Shown: piece after piece, positions 16,738 to 17,851 of the stretch
How the letters are laid out: every line of letters begins with the position of its first letter
Numbering within the stretch: position 1 is the stretch's first letter
From: Burkholderiales bacterium UBA4615
GTDB taxonomy: Bacteria > Pseudomonadota > Gammaproteobacteria > Burkholderiales > Burkholderiaceae_E
NCBI GenBank assembly: GCA_002386465.1
Contig: DGIT01000090.1
Span: forward strand, 1 to 17,851
Length of the DNA: 17,851 nt
Direction of reading: 5' to 3'
Notes under the pieces: model-generated
The model's input: only the letters and a program-made list of their open reading frames with translations
Database searches by the model: none
What the model was told of the DNA's origin: nothing
Position numbers and translations under genes: made by a program

Positions 16738-17688
16738 ATGCAAATCGACTTCCGTCTGCTCCGACAGGCCCAGGCACTGGCCGAGCACGGCAGTTTCAGC
16801 CGCGCCGCCGAGGCCTTGAACATCGCCCAGCCTTCGTTGAGCCGGGGCATCAAGGAACTGGAGGCGCGGGTTGGCTTGCCGCTTTTTGAGCGACGCCGCT
16901 CGGGACACCAGCCCACCGACTTTGGTCGTGTATTTCTGGACCACGCGGCTCAATTGCTGGCCGGAGTCGGGGATCTGGAACAGGAGGTCGCACGCGTCAA
17001 GGGGCTGGTGACCGGCGAGCTTGCGGTGGGATTTGGGGCCTACGCTGCCGAGGCGCTGGCACCGGTCTGTGCCCCCGTGTTCGTTTCGAAGCATCCTTCG
17101 TTGCGTTTGCGAGTGCGGATGGAAGAGCCCAGCGCCATGGCCCGCAGTCTGCGCGCGCGCACGATTGATCTGGCGGTGGGTGAAAGCAGTGTGCTCGCCG
17201 ATGATGATGCGATCGAAGTGATGGCCACACTTGCCCCGCTAACTGGATACGTCGTGGTGCGGGCTGGCCATCCGCTGACACGACAACCCCATCCGGCGAT
17301 GAGCGACGTGCTGGCCTATCCGTTTGCGCAGGTGGTCATGCTGCCGGCACGTTTGCTCAAGCCGATGTTGGCCGCGCGCGGTGCAGCCAGTCTGCCTGGG
17401 TTTCCAGCGATCGAATGTCCCAGCTTCAATTTGGCCGCGCGGATCGTGGCGACGACCGATGCGTTCACGTTTGCCTCGTTGGGCACACTGCGCGAAGCGA
17501 TGAACCGAGGCGAACTCGTGCCCTTACTGCAGGCCCCTTGGCTGCATGCCGAATGGAGCATCGCCAGGCTGCGCAGGCGCATCATGTCGCCGGCCATGTC
17601 CGATATGGTCGAGGCTTTGCAACATGCGCATGTCCAGCTGCTCAGCGAGGAATCGGCCTTGAGAAATCGCTGGATCTTGGCGAGCTGA
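16738..17688 (+). CDS. LysR-family transcriptional regulator
   Basis: This 316-residue regulator has an N-terminal winged helix-turn-helix: FRLLRQAQALAEHGSFSRAA, then EALNIAQPSLSRGIKELEAR and LFERRRSGHQPTDFGRVFLDHA. A C-terminal periplasmic-binding-like effector domain covers about residues 90-300, with GELAVGFGAYAAEALAPV and TIDLAVGESSVLADDD. ATG 16738 was chosen because family members begin a few residues before the DFRLLR helix; an in-frame ATG at 16705 would add 11 residues and would lie inside the control region. An extended -10-like TATATT lies at 16726-16731, very close to this start, so the transcript may have almost no leader. It is divergent from the two DUF1254 genes, the usual arrangement for a LysR protein and its targets. 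Effector unknown; length is normal. Confidence 0.93.
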   Translation: MQIDFRLLRQAQALAEHGSFSRAAEALNIAQPSLSRGIKELEARVGLPLFERRRSGHQPTDFGRVFLDHAAQLLAGVGDLEQEVARVKGLVTGELAVGFGAYAAEALAPVCAPVFVSKHPSLRLRVRMEEPSAMARSLRARTIDLAVGESSVLADDDAIEVMATLAPLTGYVVVRAGHPLTRQPHPAMSDVLAYPFAQVVMLPARLLKPMLAARGAASLPGFPAIECPSFNLAARIVATTDAFTFASLGTLREAMNRGELVPLLQAPWLHAEWSIARLRRRIMSPAMSDMVEALQHAHVQLLSEESALRNRWILAS

Positions 17689-17761
17689 GCGACCACTTCA
17701 TCTGCCTGCCTAGCAGAGGCCATTCCTTCCTGGAACACCACGGCACAGGCCCGAGCTGGGC

Positions 17762-17784
17762 ACGTCAGAGCCGTCAGGTGACGT
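17762..17784. other. Inverted repeat at the convergent gene end
   Basis: ACGTCA (17762-17767) and TGACGT (17779-17784) are exact reverse complements separated by 11 bases, overlapping the stop codon of the next minus-strand gene. It lies in the 85-bp gap between two convergent genes and could be part of a bidirectional 3' end. No T-tract is present. Confidence 0.25.
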
Positions 17785-17851
17785 TTCGTTTCTCCAGCCG
17801 ATCCACGGCCTGCTCGGCTTGCATCAGCGCGATATCGATCGCGCGGCGCAG
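17774..17851 (-). CDS. C-terminal end of an unidentified minus-strand protein (truncated by window edge)
   Basis: The minus strand is open from the window edge to a TGA at 17774-17776, giving the 25-residue end LRRAIDIALMQAEQAVDRLE followed by KRNVT. It looks like an amphipathic helix with alternating charged residues and has no motif I recognise. Codon bias (GCG, CTG, ATC, CAG) matches real genes here, and it converges on the LysR gene with an 85-bp gap. The product cannot be named from this fragment. Confidence 0.5.
   Translation of the reverse strand: MRRAIDIALMQAEQAVDRLEKRNVT

Noticed and set aside
16605..16742. TGCATGCA-like palindromes at both divergent start codons as operators
   Set aside because: Eight-base palindromes made from overlapping ATG/CAT are expected by chance around start codons, and no spacing pattern supports a binding site.

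Overview
The window is GC-rich and tightly packed, with short gaps, ATGA/GTGA overlaps and strong Shine-Dalgarno sites. Gene content (acyl-CoA carboxylase, many acyl-CoA dehydrogenases, DUF1254 proteins, LysR regulators) suggests a metabolically versatile betaproteobacterium, probably Burkholderiales. That assignment comes from family resemblance only. No rRNA, tRNA, insertion sequence or CRISPR array was seen.

Region 1 (1-9827, + strand) is a catabolic gene cluster, probably one or two transcripts. It holds the 3' end of an acyl-CoA carboxylase carboxyltransferase gene, the biotin carboxylase/carrier subunit, a LiuC/AtuE-type enoyl-CoA hydratase, and five acyl-CoA dehydrogenases (ACADs). Four of the ACADs form two adjacent large/small pairs. 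In each pair only the large subunit keeps a candidate catalytic glutamate, as in the two-subunit ACADs that act on bulky or unusual acyl-CoAs. The fifth belongs to a different, ACAD10/11-like lineage. Carboxylation of a branched 2-enoyl-CoA followed by hydration is the logic of the leucine (Liu) and acyclic terpene (Atu) pathways; combined with two heteromeric ACADs it suggests degradation of a branched or isoprenoid-like acid. The substrate cannot be read from sequence. A perfect 10-bp hairpin (9847-9871) follows the cluster.

Region 2 (about 9899-12318, + strand) holds a MATE-family exporter whose reading frame has no ATG/GTG/TTG at the expected N-terminus, and a short-chain dehydrogenase preceded by a 36-bp hexanucleotide tandem array.

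Region 3 (12354-13683) is a plasticity spot. A ParD/ParE toxin-antitoxin pair with a perfect 17-bp palindrome upstream sits beside the minus-strand wreck of a HupE/UreJ-like membrane protein gene, which has lost two internal segments, and a 55-codon lipoprotein-like fragment.

Region 4 (13707-17688) holds two tandem minus-strand DUF1254/DUF1214 proteins, one secreted and one a probable lipoprotein, divergent from a LysR-family regulator. The shared 111-bp gap carries a T-N11-A LysR-type box. The last 78 bases encode the C-terminal end of an unidentified minus-strand gene.
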